DNA from: DASQZT01 sp963728965
GTDB lineage: Bacteria > Acidobacteriota > Terriglobia > Bryobacterales > Bryobacteraceae
Assembly: GCA_963728965.1 (NCBI GenBank)
Contig: CAVSMH010000006.1
Span: forward strand, 1,240,001 to 1,304,000
Direction of reading: 5' to 3'
Length of the DNA stretch: 64,000 nucleotides
The notes below the pieces were generated by a model. That model was not told the origin of the DNA. It saw nothing but the letters and a program-made list of their open reading frames with translations, and searched no databases. Both the position numbers and the translations under genes were made by a program. The stretch's first letter is position 1. The number at the start of each line of letters is the position of its first letter. Positions 37,667-47,690 of this stretch are shown piece after piece.

Positions 37667-39926
37667 ATGTCGCCGGGTCTACCGCGCTCACGTGATACAG
37701 CATCCGCGCGATCAGCCGCGTCAGTCCCGCCGCCGCCAGCAGGCCCGCGCCGATCCCCGCCAGGCTCAGCCGCAATCCCTGCGCCAGCACCATCCGGAGG
37801 ATGTCCCCCCGCTGCGCCCCGATCGCCTGCCGCACGCCGATCTCCGCCGTGCGCTGCGCCACCGCGTACGACATCACTCCGTACAGCCCGATCAGCGCCA
37901 TCACCAGCGCCACGCCGGCAAACCCCGTGATGAAGTACATCATCCGCCGCCGATCCCTCAGCGTGCTGTCCAGGTACTCCTCCATGGTTCGTACATGCGT
38001 CACCGGCAGGTCCCGGTCGAGCGCGAACACCTGCGCGCTGGCCGCGTTCGCCAAATGCCGCGGATCGCCCGCCGTGCGCAGCGTGATCGTTACGTTCGGC
38101 CAGGCGAATTGCGGGTACGGCGTGTAGAACACCATGTCCGATTCCGCTTCGAGGCCGCGCGTCTTCACCTCCCCCGCTACCCCCACCACCTCGGCTGCGA
38201 TCTCGCGGCGCGCATACCGGATGTGCTTCCCGATCGCGTCCTCCTTCGGCCAGAAGCGCCGGGCCAGCGACTCGCTGACGATGATGGTCCGTGGCGCCGC
38301 CGCGTCATCGCTCCACGAAAAGCTCCGCCCCCGCACCAGCCGGATGCCGAGCGTCCGGAAGTAGTCCGGCGTGATCGCGTTCCACACCGCCAGCGAACGC
38401 TGGCCGATCGGCAGCTCCGGTTGCCCCTCGGCCAGGAACGGCGCCATCACGCTGACCGTCAGCGGTAGTCCCAGCGAGGCCGCGGCCGACTCCACTCCCG
38501 GCAAACCCGCGATGCGTCCGGTGACCTCCTGGAGGAATTGCGCCCGCCGCACTTCGGTGGGATAACGCGCCGCCGGCAGCGAGATCCCCATGGCCAGGGT
38601 GTGGCGCGGGTCGAACCCGGGCTTCACGTTCTGCAAATAACGGAAGCTCTCCGCCAGCAGCCCCGCGCCGATCAGCAGCACCATCGAAAGCGCCATCTGT
38701 GCCGCCACCAGCACGCTTCGCACACGATGCCGCCGCGCGCTGCCGATCGTTCGCCCGTCGCTGTCCCGCAGAATGCCGTTCAACTCGGGCCGGGAAACCG
38801 CCAGCGCCGGCACCAGTCCGAACACCACGCCGGTCGCCACCGAAACCGCCACCGTGAACCCCAGCACCGCCAGGTCCACGTGAATCGACCGCCCCGCCAG
38901 CGACACGCCCCAGGCCGCCATCAGGATCCCCAGGGCGGCGCCCGCCGCGGCCAGCACCAGGCTCTCGTTCAACAACTGCCGCACCAGCACCCCTCTGCCC
39001 GCCCCCAGCGCCGCGCGCACCGCCATCTCTTTTCCCCGGCTGGTCGCCCTGGCCAGCAGCAGCCCCGCCACATTCGCGCACGCGATCAGCAGCACCAGCC
39101 CGACCGCGCCCGACAAGATCAGCAGCATGGGCAGGATATCGGCCACCACGCTTTCCTGCAACGGCACGGCGTCCAGCCGGCCGTGCGGATCGGCATCGGG
39201 ATTCCGCGGATGCTCCTGCCGATACCCCTGGAACAGCACGTCCAACTCCGCATTGGCCTCCGCCAGCGTCACGCCCGGCTTCAGCCGCGCGATCGACGCC
39301 AGGTAGCCCGCCCCGTCCCGGATCTGCTGCGGCTGGAACCCGGAGTACTCGATCAGCTTGCTCAGCCACACGTCCACACCCGGAAACGGAAACCCGTAGT
39401 CCGCCGGCATCACGCCGACGATCGTGTACACCCTCTGCGCCAGCGTCACCGGCTTGCCCAGAATCTGCGAATCGGACGCGAAGCGCCGCTGCCACAACCC
39501 GTGGCTGATCACCACCCCCGGCGCGGTGTCCGAGTCCCGGAATGCCCGCCCCAGCAGCGGCGCCGATCCGAGCACCCGGAAAAAATCCGGCGAAACACGC
39601 GCCGCCCGGAGCTGTTCCGGATCGCCCGCGCCGGTGAGTGTCAGGCCTTCTCCTGTGAACGCGGCGATGCCCGCAAACGAGCGGTTGCTGTCGCGCAGAT
39701 GTTCGTAGCTGATCAGCGAGAAACGCCCCGAGATCACCCCGCGTTGCGGGTCCGACGCGGAAATGAACACCAGCCGCTGCGGCTCATCGAGCGGCAGCGC
39801 CCGCAACAGCATCTCGTTCACCACGCTGAAGACGGCGGTGGTCCCGCCGATTCCGAGCGCCAGGGTGACGATCGCCACCATCGTGAATCCGGGCGTCTTC
39901 GCAAGCGTGCGAACCACGTAGCGCAT
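37560..39926 (-). CDS. MacB/FtsX-like ADOP-type permease (short form)
   Basis: 788 aa from the ATG at 39926, where homology starts (MRYVVRTLAKTPGFT, then LALGIGGTTAVFS). Two MacB periplasmic domain/FtsX repeats follow, ending at ARVDPVEALRSR. Unlike the permease at 26339-29035, it lacks the cytoplasmic helical N-terminal region and has no PadR partner. It begins 5 bp after the hexosaminidase stop, so it is probably cotranscribed with that gene. No ATPase is nearby. The open frame upstream of 39926 is an artefact over the GH20 gene. Confidence 0.88.
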   Translation of the reverse strand: MRYVVRTLAKTPGFTMVAIVTLALGIGGTTAVFSVVNEMLLRALPLDEPQRLVFISASDPQRGVISGRFSLISYEHLRDSNRSFAGIAAFTGEGLTLTGAGDPEQLRAARVSPDFFRVLGSAPLLGRAFRDSDTAPGVVISHGLWQRRFASDSQILGKPVTLAQRVYTIVGVMPADYGFPFPGVDVWLSKLIEYSGFQPQQIRDGAGYLASIARLKPGVTLAEANAELDVLFQGYRQEHPRNPDADPHGRLDAVPLQESVVADILPMLLILSGAVGLVLLIACANVAGLLLARATSRGKEMAVRAALGAGRGVLVRQLLNESLVLAAAGAALGILMAAWGVSLAGRSIHVDLAVLGFTVAVSVATGVVFGLVPALAVSRPELNGILRDSDGRTIGSARRHRVRSVLVAAQMALSMVLLIGAGLLAESFRYLQNVKPGFDPRHTLAMGISLPAARYPTEVRRAQFLQEVTGRIAGLPGVESAAASLGLPLTVSVMAPFLAEGQPELPIGQRSLAVWNAITPDYFRTLGIRLVRGRSFSWSDDAAAPRTIIVSESLARRFWPKEDAIGKHIRYARREIAAEVVGVAGEVKTRGLEAESDMVFYTPYPQFAWPNVTITLRTAGDPRHLANAASAQVFALDRDLPVTHVRTMEEYLDSTLRDRRRMMYFITGFAGVALVMALIGLYGVMSYAVAQRTAEIGVRQAIGAQRGDILRMVLAQGLRLSLAGIGAGLLAAAGLTRLIARMLYHVSAVDPATFMGIPVLFLAVTLAASGIPAWRAARVDPVEALRSR

Positions 39927-39931
39927 CGTCT

Positions 39932-41998
39932 TCAGCGCGGCTTCCGCCCCAGTTCGTCCACCAGCATCTTCACCGGCCGCGCCGCCGCCAGCGTCACCTC
40001 CGGGTTGGCCGCTCCGGCCACTCGCGGCTGCGCCCCGCGCCGCTGCCCCTGTGCCGGTTGCATGCGGGCCAGCGCCTGCGTTTTCCCGGCCACCCAATCG
40101 GCGGGCGGCGCCTTTCCGGCGGCCAGGTAATCCAGAGCCTCGAGGCCGGTCGTGCCCAACTCCGCCAGATTCGCCGACAGCCCCTTCAGTTCGGTCAGCA
40201 TCGCGTCGCCCTCCGCCAGCTTCTGAAACGGCGCATCGTTGGCGGCCCACCGCGCGAACTGCTCCCGCAGCGATTTCACATCCGCCTCCGCTGCCGGATT
40301 GGCGATCACCCGCGCCGCCGCTGCCTGCATCAGCCGCACGCTTTCGCTCTCCGGCCGCGCCGCATCCGCCAGCCGGTTCAGCGGCGTCAGGCTGGTATAC
40401 CGTTGCGCCCGCGCCCGCTGTCCCAAACCCTGCGCCTCCACTGCGTCCGCCAGCACGCGCAGCGCGCCCGCCGGGCGTCCTCCCGCCAGCCGGTCGAGCA
40501 TCGGCTGATATCCGGTGCGGTGCTGCACCCCGGTCCAGTCGAGCAGCCGGCTGATGGCTTCCATCCGCGGGTACATCTCGCTGGCGTCGATCACCTCTTT
40601 GCGCGACCAGAAACGTTCGGCGACCGCCGCCGCCCGCGGCCAGATCCGCGAGTCCACCGTTTCGGCGCTGGCATACTCTTCCCACATGCATGCCTCCCCG
40701 CCCAGCACCCGCGCCGCCTGCTCCGCCGAAAGCTGTCCCGCCGCGCCCGCCAGCGGCTCGATCCCGTAGTGATAGCTCGCCGGCTGCATATGGTCGAGGT
40801 AATAGCCCCACGACAGAATCGCCCGGTGTCCCGCTTCCACCGCCTGCGAAAGCCCGTTCTGCCCGCGCCAGGATTGGATCACGCTGGCCATCGGCAGGTC
40901 GGGATGCAGGATCTCGTCCCACCCCACCATCGTCTTTCCGTACTTGTCCAGAATCTTCAGCAGGCGTTGGTTGAAGTACGCCTGAATGGCGTGGTTGTCC
41001 TTCAGGTTGTTCTGCTTCGCCCAGTCCTGGATCTTCTGCGACTGCGTCCACTGCCGCCCGTTCACTTCGTCGCCGCCGATGTGGAAGAACGGATCGGGAA
41101 ACAGCTGCACCATCTCCCCGAAGAAATTGTCCAGGAACTGGTACGTCTCCTCGCGGCTGGGGTCCATCGTGGGATCGAAGATCCCCCACGTGCGTCCGAT
41201 GCTGTATGGCCCGGGCGCGCTCGCCAATTCCGGATACCCCGGAAACCAGCTGGTCGTATGCCCCGGCACGTCGAACTCCGGAATCACCCGAATGCCGCGG
41301 TCGCTCGCATATTGCACGATGTGGCGGATCTGGTCCTGGGTGTAGTAGTGGCCGTCCGACCCCATCTCCTGCAGCCGCGGATACCGCTTGCTCTCCACGC
41401 GGAAACCCTGGTCGTCGGACAGGTGCCAGTGGAACACGTTCATCTTCACCGCCGCCATGGCATCCAGGTTGTGTTCGATCACCGCCACCGGAATCCAGTG
41501 CCGCGCCACGTCGATCATGAGCCCGCGCCATGCGAAGCGCGGCTGGTCTTCGATCCGTGCCAGCGGAACCTGGAATCCGTCCGGGCCGAGCGTCACCATC
41601 TGCGCGAACGTCTCCAGCCCGTGCAACGCCCCGTCGAGCGTGGCCGATTTCAGCCGCGCCCCGTCGGCCGCGATCTCCAGCGTGTAGCTTTCGTCTTCGC
41701 CGAGCGTGGGATAGGCGGGGGCCGCGGCGCATTCCACCCGCAGCGTCGCCTTGCCGGCATCTTCCGGTTTGGGCGCGATCATCGGCATGCCCGTCTGCCG
41801 CGCCAGCCGCGCCCGGAACCTTTGGAGCGCCCGCTCCAGCCGCGCATCGGAGCTGCCCGTGGCGGCTACCGTGAAGTTGCCATCCACCGGCAACGTGCCC
41901 GCCGAAGTCTCCATCTTCGTGGGCAGCGGCATCAGCGCGGGTGTGGCGGCGAACACCCCGGCCGTAGCTAGCGCAAGCAAGAGAGCGAATCGCATCAT
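39932..41998 (-). CDS. Family 20 beta-N-acetylhexosaminidase
   Basis: 688-aa secreted glycoside hydrolase. Signal peptide about 1-19 (ALLLALATAGVFA). An N-terminal GH20b-type domain precedes the TIM barrel, which starts near FAWRGLMIDVARH. The catalytic pair D310-E311 lies in HIGGDEVNG, with HWHLSDDQGFR upstream. A C-terminal helical extension follows. It would release N-acetylglucosamine or N-acetylgalactosamine from chitin, peptidoglycan or glycoprotein fragments. The ROK kinase at 45194 could use the sugar. Confidence 0.92.
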   Translation of the reverse strand: MMRFALLLALATAGVFAATPALMPLPTKMETSAGTLPVDGNFTVAATGSSDARLERALQRFRARLARQTGMPMIAPKPEDAGKATLRVECAAAPAYPTLGEDESYTLEIAADGARLKSATLDGALHGLETFAQMVTLGPDGFQVPLARIEDQPRFAWRGLMIDVARHWIPVAVIEHNLDAMAAVKMNVFHWHLSDDQGFRVESKRYPRLQEMGSDGHYYTQDQIRHIVQYASDRGIRVIPEFDVPGHTTSWFPGYPELASAPGPYSIGRTWGIFDPTMDPSREETYQFLDNFFGEMVQLFPDPFFHIGGDEVNGRQWTQSQKIQDWAKQNNLKDNHAIQAYFNQRLLKILDKYGKTMVGWDEILHPDLPMASVIQSWRGQNGLSQAVEAGHRAILSWGYYLDHMQPASYHYGIEPLAGAAGQLSAEQAARVLGGEACMWEEYASAETVDSRIWPRAAAVAERFWSRKEVIDASEMYPRMEAISRLLDWTGVQHRTGYQPMLDRLAGGRPAGALRVLADAVEAQGLGQRARAQRYTSLTPLNRLADAARPESESVRLMQAAAARVIANPAAEADVKSLREQFARWAANDAPFQKLAEGDAMLTELKGLSANLAELGTTGLEALDYLAAGKAPPADWVAGKTQALARMQPAQGQRRGAQPRVAGAANPEVTLAAARPVKMLVDELGRKPR

Positions 41999-42138
41999 AA
42001 TCCTATAGTGCATCATCCGGCAGCGGTGCGAGCATAGCCCGCCGCCGATCATGCCAGCGCGAGGCTGGTGGCCAAGCGCCATGGTTAACCACCGTAACCT
42101 CCGGCCCCGGTCCGGCGCCTTGTCAGAACCGGTCCATC

Positions 42139-45120
42139 ATGCCCACTCGTGTCCTTTTCCGCCTGGTCTCTGCCAGTCCTCGCCCGCGGTCGTGGCGCAC
42201 ACCCGCTGGTCTGGGGCGCGACTCATCGCTGCCCGAAACGCACCCCATTGCGGCGCCGTTCATCGCCCCCGCCGCCCATCGCACCCGAACCGTCTCCGCG
42301 GCTTCGGCCCTCGTCCTGTTGCTGGCGCTCTGTGGTTTCACCCAGAGCCTGCCCTCCGGTGTCGAGAAACGAGCCTCCATCGGTGGCATCACCGAATACG
42401 GATTCCCTAACGGGTTGAAGGTGCTGCTGTACCCGGACCCGGCCAATCCCAAGGTCACGATCAATGTCACCTACCTGGTCGGCTCGCGCCACGAAGGCTA
42501 CGGCGAGACCGGTATGGCGCACCTCCTCGAGCACCTCGACTTTATCGAAACCACCAACGGCCGCCAGATCAAAACCGAAATCGTCAACCACGGCGCGGCG
42601 TGGAACGGCACCACTTCCTATGACCGCACCAACTATTTCGAGACCGTCCCCGCCACCGAAGAAAATCTGCAATGGGCGCTCGGCCTGGAAGCCGACCGCA
42701 TGCGCAACATCAAGTTCACCCGCCAGATTCTCGACACCGAAATGACCGTGGTGCGCAACGAGTTCGAGCGCGGCGAAAACAGCCCGCAGAGCATTCTGCG
42801 CGAGCGCGTCGAGGCCACCGCGTACCTGTGGCACAACTACGGCAAGTCCACCATCGGCTCCAAGGACGATCTCGAACGAGTCCCGGTGGACCGCCTGGAG
42901 GCGTTCTACAACAAGTATTATCAGCCCGATAATGCCGTGCTGGTCATCACCGGCCGCATGGACGAGGCCCGCGCCCTGACCCTCGTGTCCCAGACCCTGG
43001 GCGCGATTCCCCGTCCCGCGCGCAAGCTGGAGCAGACCTACACCGTCGAGCCGCCCCAGGATGGCGAGCGATTCGTCGAGCTGCGGCGGGTGGGCCAGGG
43101 GCAGAACGTCATCGTGGCGTACCATGGGCCGGCGGCCGGACACCCGGATGCCGTCGCCCTGCAAGTCCTGGCCGGCGTGATGAGCGGCGGCGGCGCTGGC
43201 GGATTCCGCGGCGGGCGCGGCGGCGGCGCGGCCCAGGGCCGCCTCTATCAAGCCCTCGTCGAAACCAAAAAGGCCGAATCGGCAAGCATGTCTTCCGCCA
43301 TGCTCCACGATCCCGGGCTGGTTGTGTTGCAGGCTTCGCTCAACCGCGAGCAGTCGCTCCAGGAGGCCCGCAAAGCGCTGATCGAGACCCTCGAGGGCGT
43401 GGTGACGAATCCGCCGACCCGGCAGGAAGTCGACCGCGTGCGCATGGGAATGCTGCGCACCCTCGAAAACCAGCTCTCCGATCCGCAGTCCATCGCCACC
43501 GGTGCCTTGAACACCGCCATCGCCCAGGGTGACTGGCGGCTCATGTTCCTGGAACACGACCGCCTCAAAGACGTGCAGCCCGCCGACCTGGTGCGCGTGG
43601 CCAGGATGTACTGCAAGGCTTCCAACCGCACCGTAGGTTACTACATTCCCGATGCCGCCCCGGACCGCACCACCGTGCCCGAAACGCCCGATCTCGAAGC
43701 CCTCCTCAAGAACTACCAGAGCTCGGTCACCATCAGCCGCGCCGAAGCCTTCGATCCCACCCCCGCCAACATCGAGGCACGCACCGTACGTTCCCGGCTG
43801 GCCAACGGAATGAGATTAGTGACGCTCACCAAAAAGACTGCCAACGACATGGTGTCGGCGGTGATCGAACTGCGGTTCGGCGACGCTGCCACCCTGGCCG
43901 GTACCAACGCGGCCGCGCAGTTTGCCGGCAGCCTGATCGCCGCCGGCACTACGACCCGCAACCGCCAGCAGCTCGCCGATGACATGCAGAAGCTGAACGC
44001 CCGCATCGTGGTCTCGGGCGGTGGCGGCGCCGGCTTCGGCGGAGGGCGTGGCGGCGGCCGCGGCGGCTTCGGCGGCGCCCCTGCCGGACTTTCCGGAGCC
44101 AACGCCACCATCATCGCGCCCGCCGCCAACTTCCTGCCGGCGCTGCGGCTCGCCGTGGAGATGCTCAAGCAGCCCGCCTATCCGGCCGTCGAGTTCGACC
44201 GCATGCTCTCGCAGCGTATCAAGGCGCTCGAGAACCCGCCCACCGAGCCCACCCAGCTTGCCGCCGAGATGTTGCAGCGCCACCTCAGTCCGTGGGCCCG
44301 GGGCGATGCCCTCTTCAACCCCACCCGCGAAGAGCAGCTCCAGGACCTGAAGAAACTCGAGCTCGCCGGCGTGAAGCAGTTCCACGACCGCTTCTACGGC
44401 GCCAATTACGGCGTATTCGCCGTGGTGGGTCCGGTGGACCGGGCCGCGGTCGAGAAGGCCGCCGCCGAGCTCCTCGGCGGATGGAACACCGCCATGGCCT
44501 ACAAGCCCATTGCCGCGGCATATAAGAAGGTAGCCCCGCTGAACCGCAAAATCGAAACGCCCGACAAGGCCAACGCCCAGTTCGAAGCCGGCGTCCGTTT
44601 CCAGATGTCGGACACCCACCCCGACTATCCGGCCATGCTCCTGGCCGGCTATCTGTTCGGCGGGCCGATCACCTCCCACATCTCCGATCGCATCCGCAAC
44701 CGCGAAGGCCTCAGCTATGGCGCCAACGCTCGCGTCACCATTCCGGTGGAGGGCGATTCCGCGCTGCTCTCCGGCACCGTGAGCCTCAATCCCGCCAACG
44801 GCCCCAAGGTGGAGGCCAGTTTCACCGACGAGCTGGCGCGCACCCTCAAAATCGGTTTCACCCCCGCGGAAGTGGACGAAGCCAGGAAGGCCTACCTGGC
44901 CTCCCGCCTCGTGTCCCGTTCGCAGGACGCGGCGCTGCTTTCCCTGTTGGCGTCCCACGAGCAGCAACAGCGCACCATGCGGTGGGACGAGCAACTCGAG
45001 CAGAAGATCCAGGCGCTGACGCCCGAGGATATCAACGCCGCCTTCCGCAAACATATCGATCCGGCGGCGCTTTCCATCGTGAAAGCCGGCGACTTCCAAG
45101 CCGCCGGCGTTTACCCCTAG
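42139..45120 (+). CDS. M16 family zinc peptidase (pitrilysin/insulinase-like)
   Basis: Up to 993 aa with two M16 modules. The active N-terminal module has the inverted zinc motif HLLEH (H128, E131, H132) and the distal Glu in RNEFERGEN. The second module, beginning near VRSRLANGM, is the inactive partner. An internal hydrophobic signal (about residues 55-72) suggests export. The 50 residues before it look unnatural, so the true start may be later, but no better ATG exists. Two Gly/Arg-rich insertions lie near 349-365 and 627-650. Confidence 0.88.
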   Translation: MPTRVLFRLVSASPRPRSWRTPAGLGRDSSLPETHPIAAPFIAPAAHRTRTVSAASALVLLLALCGFTQSLPSGVEKRASIGGITEYGFPNGLKVLLYPDPANPKVTINVTYLVGSRHEGYGETGMAHLLEHLDFIETTNGRQIKTEIVNHGAAWNGTTSYDRTNYFETVPATEENLQWALGLEADRMRNIKFTRQILDTEMTVVRNEFERGENSPQSILRERVEATAYLWHNYGKSTIGSKDDLERVPVDRLEAFYNKYYQPDNAVLVITGRMDEARALTLVSQTLGAIPRPARKLEQTYTVEPPQDGERFVELRRVGQGQNVIVAYHGPAAGHPDAVALQVLAGVMSGGGAGGFRGGRGGGAAQGRLYQALVETKKAESASMSSAMLHDPGLVVLQASLNREQSLQEARKALIETLEGVVTNPPTRQEVDRVRMGMLRTLENQLSDPQSIATGALNTAIAQGDWRLMFLEHDRLKDVQPADLVRVARMYCKASNRTVGYYIPDAAPDRTTVPETPDLEALLKNYQSSVTISRAEAFDPTPANIEARTVRSRLANGMRLVTLTKKTANDMVSAVIELRFGDAATLAGTNAAAQFAGSLIAAGTTTRNRQQLADDMQKLNARIVVSGGGGAGFGGGRGGGRGGFGGAPAGLSGANATIIAPAANFLPALRLAVEMLKQPAYPAVEFDRMLSQRIKALENPPTEPTQLAAEMLQRHLSPWARGDALFNPTREEQLQDLKKLELAGVKQFHDRFYGANYGVFAVVGPVDRAAVEKAAAELLGGWNTAMAYKPIAAAYKKVAPLNRKIETPDKANAQFEAGVRFQMSDTHPDYPAMLLAGYLFGGPITSHISDRIRNREGLSYGANARVTIPVEGDSALLSGTVSLNPANGPKVEASFTDELARTLKIGFTPAEVDEARKAYLASRLVSRSQDAALLSLLASHEQQQRTMRWDEQLEQKIQALTPEDINAAFRKHIDPAALSIVKAGDFQAAGVYP

Positions 45121-45122
45121 AC

Positions 45123-45164
45123 GCCGGGCCGCTCCGCGGGGCAGCCGCCGGGCCGCTCCGCGGG
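45123..45164. repeat. Two-copy 18-bp direct repeat
   Basis: GCCGGGCCGCTCCGCGGG occurs at 45123-45140 and 45147-45164, a 24-bp period, in the short gap before the ROK gene. Each copy can fold on itself (CCGC...GCGG). It may be a terminator-like or slippage-derived element. Confidence 0.6.
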
Positions 45165-45193
45165 CGCGCAAAGCAGGCATGTGGAGGGCTTCG

Positions 45194-46036
45194 ATGATTC
45201 TGGCCATCGATATCGGCGGAACCAAGTTCACTCTGGCGGCATTCGACGGCGACCGCATGGCGCGCCGCGAATCGCGGGCCACCGATGCCGCCGGCGGGCG
45301 GGACTGGATGCTCGGGCAGATCCGCGAGATCGTCTGTGCCTGGACCCGCGATTGCCGCTTTGCACGCTGCGGCATCGGTTTTGGGGGCCCGGTGAACTAC
45401 TCCGCCCAGCGGGTGGTGCTGTCCACCCATGTCGGCGGGTGGGCCGATTTCGACCTCTGTGGCTACGTTCGGGAACTCGCCGGTTGCCCGGTCGTCATGG
45501 ATAACGACGCCAACGCCGGCGCCATCGGCGAAGGCGAATTCGGCGCCGGCAGGGGATACTCGCCGCTCTTCTACATGACCCTGTCCACCGGCATCGGCGG
45601 TGGCATTTACCATGCGGGTGAGGTCTGGCGCGGCGCCGATTCGTTCGCCGGCGAGATCGGCCATCTCACCGTGCGGCCCGATGGTCCCGAGTGCCTCTGC
45701 GGCGCGCGGGGCTGCCTGGAGCGCATGTGTTGCGGGCTCTGGCTCGCCCGCGACCATGGAAAGAGCGCGCGCGAACTGATGCACCACCCTTCCTTCGTGG
45801 CCGGCTATGTGGTGGACCTCGCCCTGGGTTTGAAGGCCGCCATCATGCTGTTGAATCCGGCCCGCATCGTGATTGGCGGCGGCATTGCCAAGGCGGGTGA
45901 TCGTTTGTTCACACCCCTCCGCCACGAGCTCCGGCGCCAGGTCACTCGCTGGTCTTCGGCACGGCTGGACGTGGTACAGGGGGTCCTGGGCGACGATAGC
46001 GTACTATATGGTGCCTTGGCGCTGGCGCGGCGGTGA
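45194..46036 (+). CDS. ROK family sugar kinase (glucokinase-like)
   Basis: 280-aa ASKHA-fold kinase. The phosphate-1 motif is DIGGTKFTLA at the start, with catalytic Asp in DNDANAGAIGE. The ROK zinc site reads CLCGARGCLE, preceded by GEIGHLTV. The ATG at 45194 has GGAGG 6 bp upstream and beats the ORF start 15 bp earlier. It phosphorylates glucose, N-acetylglucosamine or a related hexose in the cytoplasm. The proximity of a GH20 hexosaminidase makes an amino sugar plausible, but that is inference. Confidence 0.9.
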   Translation: MILAIDIGGTKFTLAAFDGDRMARRESRATDAAGGRDWMLGQIREIVCAWTRDCRFARCGIGFGGPVNYSAQRVVLSTHVGGWADFDLCGYVRELAGCPVVMDNDANAGAIGEGEFGAGRGYSPLFYMTLSTGIGGGIYHAGEVWRGADSFAGEIGHLTVRPDGPECLCGARGCLERMCCGLWLARDHGKSARELMHHPSFVAGYVVDLALGLKAAIMLLNPARIVIGGGIAKAGDRLFTPLRHELRRQVTRWSSARLDVVQGVLGDDSVLYGALALARR

Positions 46037-46121
46037 TATCGGTGTACTCTATCGAACAACGCCTCGCCCAGGTGAATTGAGCAGGCTCTAATCAACTCGT
46101 TATTCTGTGGTTGGGACCCGC

Positions 46122-47666
46122 ATGCCGGCCAAGCAGCTACTCAAAGACAAAGACAAAAAGTTCCGTCTTCTGTTCGAAGAGAACCCGCAGCCGATGTGTG
46201 TTTTTGTACCCCAGACCGGCGAGTTCCTGGAAGTGAATGCGGCCGCCCGCGCCCTCTACGGCTACCCGGCGGAAGAGTTCCAGAAGATGAAATTCTCCGA
46301 CGTGCAGGTTCAGGAAGAGGCGGACCGCTTCCTGGCCGAGTGGAACGATCACGGCCGCGCGGCAGCGCGCTTCTGGCGCCATCGCACCCGCGACGGTCGC
46401 GTCATCGATGTGGAGATGACCGTCCGCGAGATCGCATACGGCGGGCAGGCCGTGGCTTTGGCCGTGCTCGTGGATGTTACCGATCAGCACCACCTCGAAG
46501 AGCAACTCCGTCAGGCGCAGAAGATGGAAGCGGTCGGCATGCTGGCCGGCGGCGTGGCCCACGACTTCAACAACCTGTTGACCATCATCACCGGTTACAG
46601 CCAGCTCATTCTGAATGGCCTTGCCCTTCAGGACCCGAATCGCCATTCGGTGGAGCAGATCATGAAGGCCGGTGAGCGGGCCGCCGCGCTCACCAAACAA
46701 CTCCTCGCCTTCAGCCGCCGCCAGGTGCTCCAGCCGCGCGTCCTCGAACTCAACAAGCTGGTCTCCAGCCTCAGCACCATGTTGCAGCGGCTGATCGGAG
46801 AAGATATCGAACTCCGCCTGGCTTTGTCGGCGGACCTGGGCCGCGTCAGCGCCGACCCCGGCCAGATCGAGCAGGTGCTGATGAACCTCGCCGTCAACGC
46901 GCGCGACGCCCTGCCCCGCGGTGGGGTGCTCACCATCGAAACCGCCAACATTCATTTGGATGAACGATACACCGGCCGGCACATCGCCGTGAAGCCCGGT
47001 TCCTACATCCTGCTGGGGGTGAGCGATAACGGCACCGGCATGGATGCCGCCACCCGCGCGCGCCTGTTCGAGCCCTTCTTCACCACCAAAGGAACCGGGC
47101 GCGGCACCGGACTCGGGCTGTCCACGGTATTCGGCATCGTCAAACAAAGCGGCGGTACCGTCGATGTCTACAGCGAGTTGGGACGCGGCACCTCCGTGAA
47201 GGTTTATCTGCCCCGCATCGATCAGCCGGTGGTGGCCGAAGCGGCGAGCGGGCGAAAGGCCCTGGCGCGCGGCACCGAAACCATCCTGCTCGCCGAAGAC
47301 GATGAAATGGTCCGCAACCTGGTGCGCGAAACCCTGCTCCGGGAGGGCTACAAAGTCATTGCCGCGGCCGATCCGATGGAAGCCCGGCGTCTCGCGGACC
47401 ACTACCGCGGCGCCATCCAGCTGTTGATCACCGACGTGGTGATGCCCAAGGTGAACGGACGCGAACTCGCCGACCAACTGCTCGACCAGCGTCCCGATCT
47501 CAAGGTGCTCTACATGTCGGGCTACACCGACAACGCCATCTTGAACAGCGGCATCCTGCAAAAGGAAGTGCCGTTCCTGCAAAAGCCGTTCACGCCGGCG
47601 GCGCTTACCGAGAAGGTGCGCGACGTGCTCGAAGACAACGACAAAATCCAGCAGGCCGTCGAGTAG
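46122..47666 (+). CDS. Hybrid PAS-histidine kinase-receiver protein
   Basis: 514 aa without transmembrane helices, so cytoplasmic. A PAS domain (about 15-125) is followed by HisKA with phospho-acceptor H147 in the VAHDFNNLL motif. The HATPase_c domain has N-box VNARDAL, G1 DNGTGMD and G2 GTGLGLS. The C-terminal receiver has phospho-acceptor D438 in LLITDVVMP. The HDFNNLL type belongs to the HisKA family common in phosphorelays. No output domain or partner regulator is adjacent. ATG at 46122 chosen over GTG at 46107. Confidence 0.93.
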   Translation: MPAKQLLKDKDKKFRLLFEENPQPMCVFVPQTGEFLEVNAAARALYGYPAEEFQKMKFSDVQVQEEADRFLAEWNDHGRAAARFWRHRTRDGRVIDVEMTVREIAYGGQAVALAVLVDVTDQHHLEEQLRQAQKMEAVGMLAGGVAHDFNNLLTIITGYSQLILNGLALQDPNRHSVEQIMKAGERAAALTKQLLAFSRRQVLQPRVLELNKLVSSLSTMLQRLIGEDIELRLALSADLGRVSADPGQIEQVLMNLAVNARDALPRGGVLTIETANIHLDERYTGRHIAVKPGSYILLGVSDNGTGMDAATRARLFEPFFTTKGTGRGTGLGLSTVFGIVKQSGGTVDVYSELGRGTSVKVYLPRIDQPVVAEAASGRKALARGTETILLAEDDEMVRNLVRETLLREGYKVIAAADPMEARRLADHYRGAIQLLITDVVMPKVNGRELADQLLDQRPDLKVLYMSGYTDNAILNSGILQKEVPFLQKPFTPAALTEKVRDVLEDNDKIQQAVE

Positions 47667-47690
47667 CGCCCCACTCCCGCCCCTCCGCGC

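Noticed and set aside
39927..41732. Upstream extension of the second permease to a 1390-codon frame
   Set aside because: This part lies over the GH20 gene in another frame and has shadow composition; permease homology starts at 39926.
45123..45164. CRISPR-like array
   Set aside because: Only two GC-rich copies with a 6-bp spacer; no cas genes anywhere in the window.
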